40,331 bases of DNA. It comes from Gnetum montanum (taxonomy: Eukaryota > Streptophyta > Gnetopsida > Gnetales > Gnetaceae). Below are positions 1-9,913 of this stretch, piece after piece. Numbering within the stretch: the first letter of the stretch is position 1; each line of letters opens with the position of its first letter. A program made the position numbers and the translations under genes. The notes under the pieces are model-generated. The model saw nothing but the letters and a program-made list of their open reading frames with translations. It did not search any database and had not been told where the DNA came from. The stretch spans positions 1 to 40,331 of the forward strand of contig MNCI01034037.1 of assembly GCA_015680685.1 (NCBI GenBank), written 5' to 3'.

Positions 1-83
1 CATAAATGAAGCACAAACACAGCTCAAACATGAGATAGAGAGAGAAAGAGCTAGCACTGTGAGTGAATTAGGTGACGACGACA
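1..83 (+). promoter_or_regulatory. GST 5' leader (partial)
   Basis: Sequence immediately upstream of the glutathione S-transferase start codon. It holds a GA-rich stretch at about 33-52, of a kind common in plant 5' untranslated regions, and has no upstream ATG in frame with the gene. No TATA box is visible, so the promoter probably lies left of the window. The transcription start cannot be placed. Confidence 0.5.
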
Positions 84-416
84 ATGGCGTCGGAGCAGCA
101 AGAGCTGAAGCTTCTGGGCGGCGTGAACAAGATCAGTCCGTTCGTTGCCAGAGTGATGATTAGTCTGAGACTGAAGGGCATCAACTACGAGTATGTTCAA
201 CAGGATCTGCAGAACAAGAGCCAGCTGCTGCTGCAATCCAATCCCGTTCACAAAAAAGTCCCAGTCCTGCTCCACAACGGCAAGGCAATCTGTGAGTCCC
301 TGGTCATCCTGGAATACATCGAAGAAACATGGCCCTCCAGTCCACACCGGCTGCTCCCTTCCGATCCATACGACCGCGCCGTCGCCCGCTTCTGGGCTGC
401 CTTCATTGACGGAAAG
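84..416 (+). CDS. Tau-class glutathione S-transferase, exon 1 (partial gene)
   Basis: Encodes the N-terminal 111 residues of a plant tau-class GST, a cytosolic enzyme that conjugates glutathione to electrophilic xenobiotics, herbicides and stress metabolites. The thioredoxin-fold domain is intact. Ser18 in the ISPFVARV motif is the expected catalytic serine, and Lys58-Val59-Pro60 and Glu71-Ser72 (KVPVL and [14 protein letters not shown]) are the usual glutathione-site residues. The segment ends in [11 protein letters not shown], close to where tau GST genes typically carry their single intron, and AAG|GTGCAC at 414-422 can serve as a phase-0 donor. The start is the first ATG in frame; the frame is open a little further upstream but without ATG. 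A full protein is about 220-230 residues, so the C-terminal helical domain is missing, and no sequence resembling it was seen in the rest of the window. Either the intron is longer than 39.9 kb or the gene is broken. GC-rich codon use contrasts with the flanking AT-rich repeats. Confidence 0.92.
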
Positions 417-600
417 GTGCACATATAATCTATCTTTATTTTCTTTGATTTCATTTTAAGGGTAATCATCACACCAGATTTTGATCTTAAAATTGTAAAT
501 TCAGCGCAGTTAGTTACAATTGATAGTTGTCTTTCCACTTACAACTTGTGTAAGTTTAAGTAGTATGGTTAATTGTGTTTATGTTGTATGATGGTTTCAT
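417..600 (+). other. Presumed start of GST intron 1
   Basis: Begins with GTGCAC, an acceptable but weak plant donor, followed by T-rich sequence typical of plant introns. No coding signal, no repeat match to the rest of the window and no second exon were recognised here. The first recognisable retroelement sequence starts near 600. If the locus is a pseudogene, this is simply flanking DNA. Confidence 0.5.
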
Positions 601-1258
601 TATTATTTAAAATATTAAAATATTAAGATAATTAACTAAGAACATAAAAGAAGTTCAAACTAGCCTAAGCATTGAGGATCTATTTCCACTTTCTATATGC
701 ATCTTGAACTTATACTAATGTTGCTAAGCTACCAAGTGTTCACTACTGGGTGCACCAACTGTTCACTATTGAGATTACTAGATGTCAATATGTTATGTTC
801 AAAGTGGTTATACTCAAATGCTATGATGAAATTAGATAAAACATTTAGTTACTAAGTGCATGAAGCAAAGAGCATTAAAAGTAAAGTGCTATAAGGGAAG
901 CTAAAATACTACATTAAGCATCACAATGGATGGAATCAATCTCAGTTTTATTGCTACCATGTACATGTGTCCATGTAAATAATACACTCGAATAAAATTC
1001 CATACAATTTTGACTTAATCCACACTATGAGTAGTTAGAGGAGAAAATTCTAACTTTCACAGAAAGAAATTGCAAGAGTTCAACTAAGCTATTGACCAAA
1101 AGAAGTCATAAATGTAGTGAGTATGCACATTTATATAGGTAAACATAAGACTGCATCAACACATTAAAGGATGCAGCAACACATAAGTATTGATGGGGTT
1201 ACATTGATGCATACCCATTGATACAACTGACAAATTCATATTTCATGAATCTTTCATT
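600..1258 (-). repeat. Gypsy LTR fragment, family of the 3322 and 31217 LTRs
   Basis: Read on the minus strand it aligns with the other Tat-type LTRs here. It has the shared stretches around CTACCAAG and TTGAGATTAC, the Ca-rich block before a TATA-like CTATATAAAT (near 1130-1140), and the repeated ATTGATGCA/TTGATG motifs towards 1150-1210. Its left end is not a clean LTR terminus, and its right end near 1258 abuts a plus-strand ORF copy rather than a polypurine tract. It is therefore a truncated or rearranged LTR. It lies in the presumed GST intron. Confidence 0.6.
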
Positions 1259-1261
1259 AAA

Positions 1262-3321
1262 ATAAATAATTTAGATTAAGAGACTTACAAGGGAAGCATT
1301 GTAAGAAGAAGTGCTATTTTAATGGGGAAATTCCAAGCTAACATGGATTATATGTTATTCCTAGAGATACAAAGAAGGTTTGAAGAGTAGAAGATAGGGA
1401 AAGTCACTCTACCATTTCCTTGTCTTATTAGAAAGTTGTACCAATAAGCTAGAATTTTGAGCTACACCAATGATTTTCTTCTCAAAGTCAAAAATGCATC
1501 ATATCTTAAAATTTCCAAGCTAGTGTCATCCAAGAAAGATGAAGTAGAGAAAAAAGTAGGCATTGAGGCTGCAGCAGGATCAACACCAATGGCAAACATT
1601 CTAGCTGCAAGCACAGAACAAGTAGGACCCTATGGGTCTAAACTATAGAAAGAGTAGGACCAAGTGCACCATTGACATAACAAGATTATAGACCTTTACA
1701 AAGCCATCTATAGCAGATAGCAGAAATAATATCTTGCGGTAGTATGGAAGTCTCAAGTATGTATAGAGTCAAAGATAATTCCAACAAACATGTCATATTC
1801 ATAGGACTCACAGGTGGTCAAGTATCTTTGCAGGTAGGAGAAGATGATGATTAGGCACACCAAATTTTAGGGAATGTTGCATCATTTCATGTGATGTAGG
1901 AAACTAAAGAAGGATCCACTGTGGTAATCATGCAACATTAGGATACAACTGAAGTTATAACCAATCATATTAAAGAATCATTCAACATTCCCATTATGCC
2001 ACCAATAGATATTACTGGAGCCAAAGATGTAGAATCCTTAACTGGAATCTCAATGACCCCTACATGACATGAAGATGCATTAGAGAGATTTCTGCAAACA
2101 AGACGAGTNGTCAATGACCCCTGCATGACATGAAGATGCATTAGAGAGATTTCTGCAAACAAGACGAGTTATGCAAAATCTTTTCCATATCCCTAGTGAT
2201 ATTATTGTAGTATAATTTGAATTAATATCTACCGAAGGCAAGTTGATCATGGCAGAAACTAGGATGCAACACGTAGAAAGTGAAATGCAAAGATTATAAG
2301 AATAACTAGTTACATTGAGAATAGAAAGACAAGATCATGCATGACATATTGCACTTGATCAGTTAGCATTATTCAAAGATGAACAAATTGGTTAACTAAT
2401 GACCAAGGAAAAATAGATGGAGATGGCGAAAGAGAAAGTAGTGTGAAATGCCTTAGTAGCAGAAGCTCAAACATACATACATGCTAAGGCCATTGTTGCA
2501 CTAGAAGAAGAGAACAAAAGAATTTCTACAAAGAATTTAAGATTAATAGACATTGAAAAAACTTAACATTCTATAAGAAAGCATTCATCAACTGAGAGAG
2601 TAGTTTGTTAGAGTCAACCTCAATATCAGATAACTAGCCCATGAGAACATGATCCTATCAATAGAAAAAGTGCATGTAGTTCAATAGAAGTCAATCATTG
2701 AAATCAGCACATGGAAAAATGAGGCAAAGAAGCATGAGAGGCTTAAAGAGCACTTTAGAGATCAAGTGTGCATGTAGAAGTAGATTAATGAGAGAGAAAT
2801 CTAGATAGCTAAAGTCAAGATCAATTTTATCATATAGTAAACACCCAATTAGCAACCCATCTTGGATAGTCTAGCCCAAGTTTATCAAGAAAAAATATAG
2901 AATGAAGACCTACAGATTGAGGATGTGACAAAATACATGGGGTAAACAAAGCTCCATTATGCTAACTTAGTCATGTTGATAGCAGGATGGCCAAGAAAAA
3001 AACTAGAGTAGTAGGTAGTTAAGGTGTATTCCATGTATGGAAAGGAGTTTGAAGATATTAAAGATGCACAACAAAAGCTTCACATTGTAAACTATGAATT
3101 AGAAGTAGTCAATTTTAGCTACCAAGGTAAGAAATATGTAGCAGCAAAGCTGGTTAGAAGAATGATAGATTATAAAGAGTTATAGAAGATGGTTAAGCTT
3201 TTGAGATAGAAAGGATACAATTTGTAGCATAGTATGTTAAGGACAAAAAAATGTTTCCATAGCTACCATGTCCCTGGCAAGTATCGACCCCTACAAACAT
3301 TGTTAAATTTGCATAAATGGT
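1262..3321 (+). pseudogene. Third-ORF (env/transposon-like) retroelement pseudogene, copy 1
   Basis: A decayed ORF recurring three times in the window (also minus 4440-7335 and minus 32300-35000). Conserved blocks in order: an AILM..F.AN block ending LPFPCLIRKLYQ (1301-1446); an acidic/lysine stretch (1500-1600); STVVIMQH...HIKESFN.P...DI...KDVESL..ISMTP (about 1915-2090); a long charged, probably coiled-coil region with many E/K/Q residues (2200-2830); and NEDLQIED...HYANLVMLI (2897-2985). Stops and frame changes interrupt it. The LPFPCLI block resembles the 'putative plant transposon protein' or ATHILA ORF-1 type proteins encoded downstream of pol in some plant Gypsy elements; that is pattern recognition, not a search result. 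It starts abruptly in the first block and stops where the LTR at 3322 begins. Confidence 0.6.
2050..2169. other. Assembly join: single N between duplicated 59-mers
   Basis: The 59 bases at 2050-2108 are repeated at 2111-2169 with one difference, separated by one N at 2109. This is the pattern left when two overlapping contig ends were not merged. The duplication inside the pseudogene is probably not real. Confidence 0.8.
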
Positions 3322-4209
3322 TGATGAGTAGTATGTTTTCCCTACACCCAACCATACAAATCACTAGCATGTATGTGCAATCCGTTCAAATTATGTGGAC
3401 TTTATTTACATAAGTGGCAAATATTCCTAGATAGTGAATTATGTAGTCGCTAGTCAATATCTTCCTAATCAACACTTGTATTAATCTATGCATANGTAGC
3501 ATGGATTCAAGTGATTATATAATATTTTATTTGAGTGCATTTCTACTTAGACACATTTGCATGAGTGGGAATAAAATCAAGATNTAAGTAAATAAATATT
3601 TTATAATTAAATTAACTAATTAATTAACTACTTTATTAGCTAACTAGCCTAAACATAGAGTATCTGTTCTCGCATTCTGTACACATCTTGCATGTATATT
3701 AACACTACTAGGTTACCAAGCATATACTACTTGGCATACTAAGTATCAACTGTTGGGATTACCAAATGTTAATATATCCTACTTGAAGTCATTGTACTCA
3801 TGTTGCTTACAAATGATAATATTAATTACTTTATTACATGAAAGCAAATTGATGGAAAGTAAAGTTATGCTAATCCAAGTGAAGTAATGGATAGAAGAAA
3901 TCTTGATTTTATTCCCACTCATGCAAATGTGTCTAAGTAGAAATGCACTCAAATAAAATATTATATAATCACTTGAATCCATGCTACGGGCATTAAGAGG
4001 AAAAATTTTCTAACTTCTACAAGAAGAAACTACAAGAGTTTAGCTAAGGCAATGACCAAAAGATACCATAAATGTGAGGGGTATGAGGATTTATATAGAT
4101 AATGTCTGCATCAATGTCGATGAACCTATGTCAATGCATCTTCAGATTCTTTAATGGGGTTGCATTGATAAGTATGCATTGATGCAACCATCTTATTAAT
4201 ATTTCATCA
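3322..4209 (-). repeat. Tat/Athila-like 3' LTR (minus strand)
   Basis: LTR of about 0.9 kb in minus orientation. The plus-strand left end TGATGAGTAGTATG is the complement of the CTCATCA terminus of the plus-strand LTRs at 8775 and 24359. The right end ATTTCATCA is the complement of the TGATGAAAT LTR start. It contains the conserved GGTTACCAAG and GGGATTACCAAATG segments and a TATA-like ATTTATATAG near 4090-4100. It includes two Ns and an inverted 88-nt insert (3496-3583) that is probably an assembly error, so its true length is nearer 0.8 kb. Confidence 0.75.
3495..3584. other. Mis-oriented 88-nt assembly fragment between two Ns
   Basis: Bases 3496-3583, bounded by N at 3495 and N at 3584, are an exact reverse complement of 3900-3987 in the same LTR. 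A perfect match amid otherwise strongly diverged repeats, bounded on both sides by single Ns, points to a small contig placed in a gap in the wrong orientation rather than a biological inverted repeat. Confidence 0.8.
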
Positions 4210-4439
4210 TACCGTCATGACTAATTGAAGACTCTTCCTCAAGTATACAAAAATAGGATCAAGCTTATTACAAAATTTAGGGAAGCATGGAATTTTATTA
4301 ACTAAATAGAATTTTATTAACTAACTAACTAATTGACTGATTCTAAGTGTCATATTGTATGAATTTACAACAATTGGTACATTTTACAATAAAAATGTAA
4401 ACACTTAAAAAAATTAGAAGGAGCACATTTAGTGGACAA

Positions 4440-7335
4440 AAGTGGAATTAAGTATTTACATAGTGCTTAGAGGTGAAGGCTCCTATGACTCTTAAGGTTC
4501 TTCATCATGTCTCAGTGCTACTAGAAGTTGAGGCTATCTTGCTACTACTACCACTACTACTGGAAACTTGAAGACATCTAAGAATACCTTATTTTCTCCT
4601 CTTTGCTCCATGGGTTGTATATGGTCCATGTTGCTTCACCTAGGTTAGCCAGTGTTGGGCTATACCATGAGCATGGCAATGAAGGAAACATTTCCTTCAC
4701 ATTGACAAACTAGGCTAGAAATATGTTACTTTCAACATTGAATGCTCTGACAAGGTTCTACAACTCATGTTAGTCANGTTCAACATTGAATGCTCTGACA
4801 AGGTTCTACAACTCATGTTAGTCATTCATCCTCCTCACTAGGTTCCTAGCAATAGATTGTTGATACATGAATTTTCTTCTAAAAACTTAAAGTTCCACAT
4901 TGATTATCTTGAATTTTTATTTTGTATCTTTATGGAGCTTGATCTTTGCCTCATAGAGGAGGTAGGAGCTAGCAACTTGCTTCTTTAACTTGGTTCTTGG
5001 CCTCCCTACTATTAGCATTTCTAGGGTTGCATAGTAGAGGTTGGTGAGCTCTATATATTCTATCATCTCTTTGATCTACAACTCTTTCAAATAGATTTCT
5101 ACTTAATTATATGCATTTAGTCCATCAAAGATGGGCTCCCACACATTAGCTCTTTACTAGAGTTCTTGGATAGTCTTGTTTACATTTGCCTTGGCCAATT
5201 TGATTTCTTTTTTATTAAACTCTTTGAGTAGTCCAACCTAGTACCTATAGTGATTCTTCAATTTTTCAAATTTCAAAGCCTCATTTTTCTAGGTGGAAAT
5301 CTCAATTGCAATCCTTTGGTGAAAGGCACAAACCTCCTCTAACAAGAGATTCCTATTTTCAGCACTTAGCCTCCTTAAATCTAAGTTCACCTTGGCAAGT
5401 TGATCTTGCTGTTGGAAGATATGTTTAACTATTTGGTTCTTTTATTGCTTAGCATTCTACAAGTGATGGTTAATTTAGATGAGGATCAAGTTCTCTTGCA
5501 AAATTGCAATAGGTCATGGTTAGTGTTGTTTTCCATTGCTTCTAAGAAGAATGCATCAAAGATCACCATTTCCTTTTCATTTTTGTTCTTTTGGTACTTT
5601 TGTTGAAGCTATTGAAAAGCTTCATCTTATGTTAGGATTGAAGAATGGTAGGATTGAAGAGAGAAGCTTGCAATTCTACAACCTTAGTGGCTAACCATCA
5701 ATTGGTCATTATGGCCTTCTTAAGTTATGCATTAGCTATTAATAACTTGCTCCTTATTTGTAAAAGCTGCAACTAGTTCACTATGATATCATTCGGGAGA
5801 TCAAAGATCTTCGAAAGTAATTTTCCAGTGTCCACCAATCATTCTAACACTTCTTCATGTTGGAAAGTACTCATTCATTGACTCTCTGCTCATGCTAATG
5901 CATTAATGTCTACCATGGTAGCAATGTTTAGTATTTTCCACCACCTTTACTACTATCTCCTAGCCCTTATGTGACATAACTAGGATCATCATCCCCTTTA
6001 CCTTCCTCCAACATGATAGAGAAGGTTGCTGCATTTCCCAAACTTTTGGAAAATTCTTGTTTAGGAATTGACACAGTGACTTCTTTGGCACTTGGACTGG
6101 ATTAGATAGGTATTTGGTTTCTTTGTGCAAAGAATAGCAACATCATCTTACTATCCAACTAGTTGATAGTCCTTATGACCTCGTTCAAGTGGCTCATGAC
6201 TGGATAGTAGATGGCCTATTTCCCACCACCTCCAAATCCTTCTTTTTGATGGAACTATTGCTCCTAAACTTTTCTAAGGTACTTAGTAGCTGCAATCATT
6301 TCCAATGTTGTTTCTAGGACTATAAGTAATGGTGGTGGTGACTACTCCTCTTCTTGAAACTTAGCAGTAGCCTTGTCTTTTATCATCTCTTGTCATAATG
6401 TGGTAGGATCACGATGAATCACATCATTGGAATAGTAGGTAATTCATCCTCTTTTGCATAATTCTCTAAATAAATATGGAAAGAGGAGTGTCTTCCTAGC
6501 CTTCTCATTTTTCTTGAAATGCTTTTCTATTTCAAGAAAGATGAGTTGGGGTAAGTTGACAAGGAAGTTTTTACTTAGAGCCATACATGCCTTGGCAGAG
6601 AAGGTTGTCACCTTGCTTGGCCTAACCATTGGGTTATGGTGATAGACCTTAATCTTAAAATAGGCTTCTTTTACCTTTGTTAGGGCATCATACTCCTTAC
6701 AATCTACTCCATAGCATCACTAGATCCATTCCTTCTTTGGTTTAGGGTTTACATACATTGAAATCTTTACTATCTTGGATTTAGTGTTGGGCAAACTGAG
6801 GGCTTTTAAAATGGCTTCAATTAAGTAGGAGATGGTGATGTCCTTCATTTTGATTGATGCATCTTCTTGTCAATTATTCTAGAAAAGGAAGGATTCCCCC
6901 ATGTACCATTCTTCATTGTTGGAGATAATGGGCCATAGAGGAGACCCATGCAACTATGTCCTAACCTCTTTTGATGCCAATTCTAAGAATGGTTCAAATT
7001 TTAACTCCTACAAGATTAAACTTTGAACCTCCTTAGTTCAAATCCTCTCTAGGCAGGCTTCAATAAGTGTGATCTCTAAGTTAGGTCTTGGTCTTGAAAT
7101 CTCATCCTACCTAGATTAGGTTGTTTTTGCATTAGAAATTTACCTAAAAGATTCCACCTCAGGCGCCTCCCAAAGAGGCCTAGTAGCATGTGTAGCCTTA
7201 GATGCTTACTCATGGGATTGTTATTATTATGCTTGTTGTTGGTTCCTTCCTTCTTAGGGTCACTGCTCCCTAGGATGTGATGCTCCTCCCACCTACGGTC
7301 CTCTCTTAGGTGCCATCTATGATCATAAACAGAAC
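4440..7335 (-). pseudogene. Third-ORF (env/transposon-like) retroelement pseudogene, copy 2
   Basis: Minus-strand copy of the ORF family at 1262-3321. The N-terminal segment reads ISYLIEAILKALSLPN (about 6780-6840), matching VSYSVKAIAKVLNVPN of copy 3. It is followed by the conserved block at 6454-6629, including FLVNLPQLIFLEIEKHF and LLFPYLFRELCK. A charged coiled-coil-like region follows (about 5100-5900), then the block with ELTNLYYATLEMLIVGRPR (near 4985-5075). Stops and frame changes are frequent, so no intact protein is encoded. An N at 4777 sits between two identical 46-mers (assembly join). Function of the ancestral protein unknown; it lies between the internal promoter-like region and the 3' LTR. 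Confidence 0.6.
4731..4824. other. Assembly join: single N between identical 46-mers
   Basis: Bases 4731-4776 recur identically at 4779-4824 around the N at 4777. This fits an unmerged contig overlap rather than a true tandem duplication. Confidence 0.8.
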
Positions 7336-7399
7336 CCATGATTAACTCTTAGACATAACTCTTGTTTCCTTTAGATACCTTCCTTTGTTAGATTAGGTT

Positions 7400-7860
7400 A
7401 TGTTAATTTCTTAGATGTTAGGATTTTGTCATCAAGTTCTTATTTTATGATCATAGGCTTGTGATATTATTGATATTAACTTTTGGTGATAAATACTTTA
7501 CTATTATTTTAATATCCTATTCATGGAGAGTTAGAATAATTTTGAGAAATTTTATTAAGAACTTAAGGTTTGAGACCCCCATGACGTAAAGCATACCTCT
7601 AGTAGCTTCAGGATCAAAAAATCGGCAAAATCAGGTAAGAGGTTTGGAAGTTATGGTTCTTAGAAAGTTCCTTTGCTTTGAAGAATAGCAAAAACTCCTC
7701 TAGTGCTTTGAGAAAATGATGAAAATGAGCTAAGTGTCACCTGCATTTATAGGATTTTTACCTTGCATTAATATACATGTGTCAATAGGGTTGCATCAAC
7801 TCATCCTACTAGATTGATAAGGATGCATCGATGTAAGCATTCTTAACTATATTTTTACTT
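7400..7860 (-). promoter_or_regulatory. Internal promoter-like region (minus strand), copy A
   Basis: On the minus strand it carries the TATA-like CCTATAAATGCAG (7741-7753) followed downstream by sequence homologous to 35300-35500 (minus) and 14240-14450 (plus). It lies immediately upstream of the third ORF and includes LTR-like short motifs (TTGATGCATCGATG-type, 7790-7835). Promoter activity is inferred from position and the TATA element in all three copies. Confidence 0.4.
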
Positions 7861-8770
7861 TGAAAATGGAGGAATTTTTGACAAGTTTGGGGATGAAACA
7901 AGAGCCAAATGAAAGCCAAAAAGATGTAGAATGATGGGAATAACATGAAAGAGGGTATGTTTGACTAATTGGAAGCAATTAGGGTATATCATATGAGTTT
8001 TTGAGGATGTTCTAATGCCAAATAAGGTAAAAATGGATATTGTAAGGCTATCGAGACTACTGATCATGTAAGTGATCATGCTTAGGTAATTTAACTAAGA
8101 TAAACCAAAGGAAATGTAAGTGAGTCCTCACCAAAACAAATGTATGCCTATTATACCCTTTCACACCTTCATCATAAGGAGTCTTTGGGCATCAAGGATG
8201 ATTAATGGTTGGTTTAAGTTAAATTACATATCCATGGAAGGAATTGTCCTAGGATTATGCTATCTAGGAAACAAGATTATTAGTTTACCATGATATGAGG
8301 TAGTGAGATGATAGAAAATGAGTGAGCACATGGTAGATAGAGAGAACGGTGGATGGATAATCTGCATCCGAGTCATATGAGATCCTTGGTGAAAACTGTG
8401 ATTAGGATGATCTAATACCAATTTGTTCCAAGTCTAGATCAAGTCCATTTCATTCATAGTGATCTCACATTACCATATTCCTTCCCTTTGACTATCAAGA
8501 GTTCAGGAAAACCCCAAAGGACAACCATCACTCCAAGAGAAGAAGAAGAGAGAAGAAGAAAGTAGGTAGGGCCTTTGTTATAGGGATGCCTTTCAACATG
8601 GGTAACATGTCTTTCCAACTTCATAACAAGTGCTTATAGCCCATTATTATCTATGAGGGATGTACTTTGAATTCTCATTATTTCTTATTGTTATTTTTTT
8701 TCTTCATGGGAACCACACCATGCAAAGGCATGCTTCCTTCTTATGGTCAACAATAAGAGTGATAATATAC
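7860..8770 (-). repeat. Gypsy 3' non-coding region, minus copy
   Basis: Non-coding sequence homologous in reverse to 12900-14150 and 28500-29000. Shared landmarks are CCATGCAAAGGCATG (near 8713-8730), the purine-rich GAAGAAGAAGAGAG run at 8537-8563, the conserved motif complement AACATGGGTAACATGTC at 8595-8612, and the TTGGGCATCAAGG segment near 8185. No open frame of note. It ends at the LTR that starts at 8775. Confidence 0.55.
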
Positions 8771-8818
8771 TAGTTGTTGAATCATTAGTTGGCTGAGATA
8801 TTGTAGATGCTATGTCAT

Positions 8819-8912
8819 AGATGCTACATTGTAGCATCCCTATCGATGTGGTTGCTATGTTGTAGATGCTACATTGCATCTACGATGTTGTAGATGCAAT
8901 GTTGCATCTATT
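8819..8912 (+). repeat. Palindrome cluster in LTR U3
   Basis: Three near-adjacent hairpins: GATGCTAC-ATT-GTAGCATC (8820-8838), GTAGATGC-6 nt-GCATCTAC (8862-8883) and TAGATGCAA-2 nt-TTGCATCTA (8891-8910). Arms are perfect over 8-9 bp. Related arrays sit in the other Gypsy LTRs (15360-15450, 24370-24490, 30345-30450), so this is a family feature and may bind regulators or shape the 3' RNA end. Confidence 0.7.
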
Positions 8913-9010
8913 TGATAAAGTCAATTTTTCTTCACCTACGATATCATATATCCAATATCGTAGCACATGCTATGACATCATAGATCTAACATCGTGAGAT
9001 GTGTGTAGCC

Positions 9011-9018
9011 TATAAATA
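9011..9018 (+). promoter_or_regulatory. LTR TATA box
   Basis: TATAAATA in the context GTAGCCTATAAATACAAC. The same element sits at the equivalent place in LTRs at 15562-15569, 23652-23659 and 30515-30522. It is the expected core promoter for the genomic RNA of the element. Confidence 0.7.
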
Positions 9019-9782
9019 CAACACTTGGATGTACGAGTCCACATAAGTTTCATTTCATCCTTAGCTAGATTTTTGCAATTTTGTTTTGTAGTTTTAGTGA
9101 TAGAGTGAATGCCTATAGTGTGGTGTTAAGTAGTTGTATGGAATCTTTATTTGAGTGAAGTGTACTTGGGCATAGTTCATGTCTAAAAATAAAGATTGAG
9201 ATTGCTTTTCATCATGATAGCATCCACTTAGTTTTACTATTTTACTTAGCATAGTTTTTACTATTTTCTTTATATAATCATTTACATTTCTAAGTACTTT
9301 ACTTTCTTGTTCATTAGTAAAGTGGAATGAGTATGATTGGTTTCAAGCATTTAAGTGTAATCATTTGGTAATCCCAATAGTATTATAGGTTGTTTCACCT
9401 AGTAGCATAATGCTTGGTAACCCAGTAATGGTTACATGAGCCCAGGGCATGTATGATAAGCCAAGACCATATGCTCATCACTCTAGGCTAGATTAGATTT
9501 ACATTATTATCATTACTTAGATTTAGATTTCTATTATCAAATTTCATCATGTTCAAAACTAGGAGTATTAAAGGTCTAACAACATTAATTATCATATGGC
9601 TCACTTTGGACTAAGCCATACGTGACAAAGCTACCACTAGTCCAAGTGGGAAGCCAACGTCCTATGATCAATGCTTAACAACCTAGATCCCACAACTAGT
9701 CCCATCTATAGAATTTGACTGGATTGTACATGAACGCTTGTGATTCATATGGTTGGATGTAAGGGTACTTGCGACTCATCAT

Positions 9783-9800
9783 TAGCACCATTGCCTGGGA
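9783..9800 (+). promoter_or_regulatory. Primer-binding site, tRNA-Asp type
   Basis: TAGCACCATTGCCTGGGA lies one base after the LTR end. It matches the tRNA-Asp-complementary PBS of plant Tat/Athila elements (TGGCGCCGTTGCCGGGGA) at 14 of 18 positions; three of the four differences are G to A, as expected from decay of methylated cytosines. The first nine bases also pair perfectly with ATGGTGCTA just downstream. Confidence 0.75.
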
Positions 9801-9913
9801 TGGTGCTAGTTATCTAGATTAGTTATACTATAAGTGATCATTGTAAAAGTATTAATGATTTATCTTTTAGAAAATATTAATATTTTAAGTCATACACGTT
9901 ATGAGATAAAACC

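Larger units (their letters stand above)
3322..8770 (-). mobile_element. 3' half of a Tat/Athila-like Gypsy element
   Basis: On the minus strand the parts run: 3' non-coding region (8770-7860), promoter-like region (7850-7400), third ORF (7335-4440), weak polypurine tract at 4210-4217, then LTR (4209-3322). The same order is seen in 37080-31217, which supports one element rather than unrelated pieces. Gag, pol and the 5' LTR are absent; the element is cut off near 8770, where the LTR of the plus-strand element begins. On the left it interrupts the third-ORF copy that ends at 3321. Confidence 0.65.
8775..9781 (+). repeat. 5' LTR of gag-only Gypsy element 1
   Basis: A 1,007-bp LTR that begins TGTTGAATCATTAG and ends CTCATCA, and pairs with the split copy at 15335-15983 plus 20306-20659. 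Its U3 part (8800-8960) is packed with short hairpins built on TAGATGCA/TGCATCTA. A TATA box TATAAATA lies at 9011-9018, with transcription probably starting about 25-35 bp later. R/U5 contains the conserved GGTAATCCCA and GCTTGGTAACCC segments. The PBS follows after a 1-base spacer. Confidence 0.85.

Noticed and set aside
248-538. Minus-strand and +2 open frames overlapping the GST exon (51-422, 193-459, 248-538)
   Set aside because: They are shadows of the GST reading frame, with no recognisable domains.
1457-1648. Open frame of 63 codons as a stand-alone small gene
   Set aside because: It is a stop-free stretch within the third-ORF pseudogene, continuous with the conserved block before it.
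4440-7335. Third ORF as a true retroviral-type envelope gene
   Set aside because: No signal peptide, furin-like site or C-terminal transmembrane helix can be read from the decayed copies; only position relative to pol suggests env.
8819-8912. Palindrome cluster as a CRISPR array or MITE
   Set aside because: No regular repeat-spacer pattern and no terminal inverted repeats with target duplications; it is internal to an LTR found at several sites.
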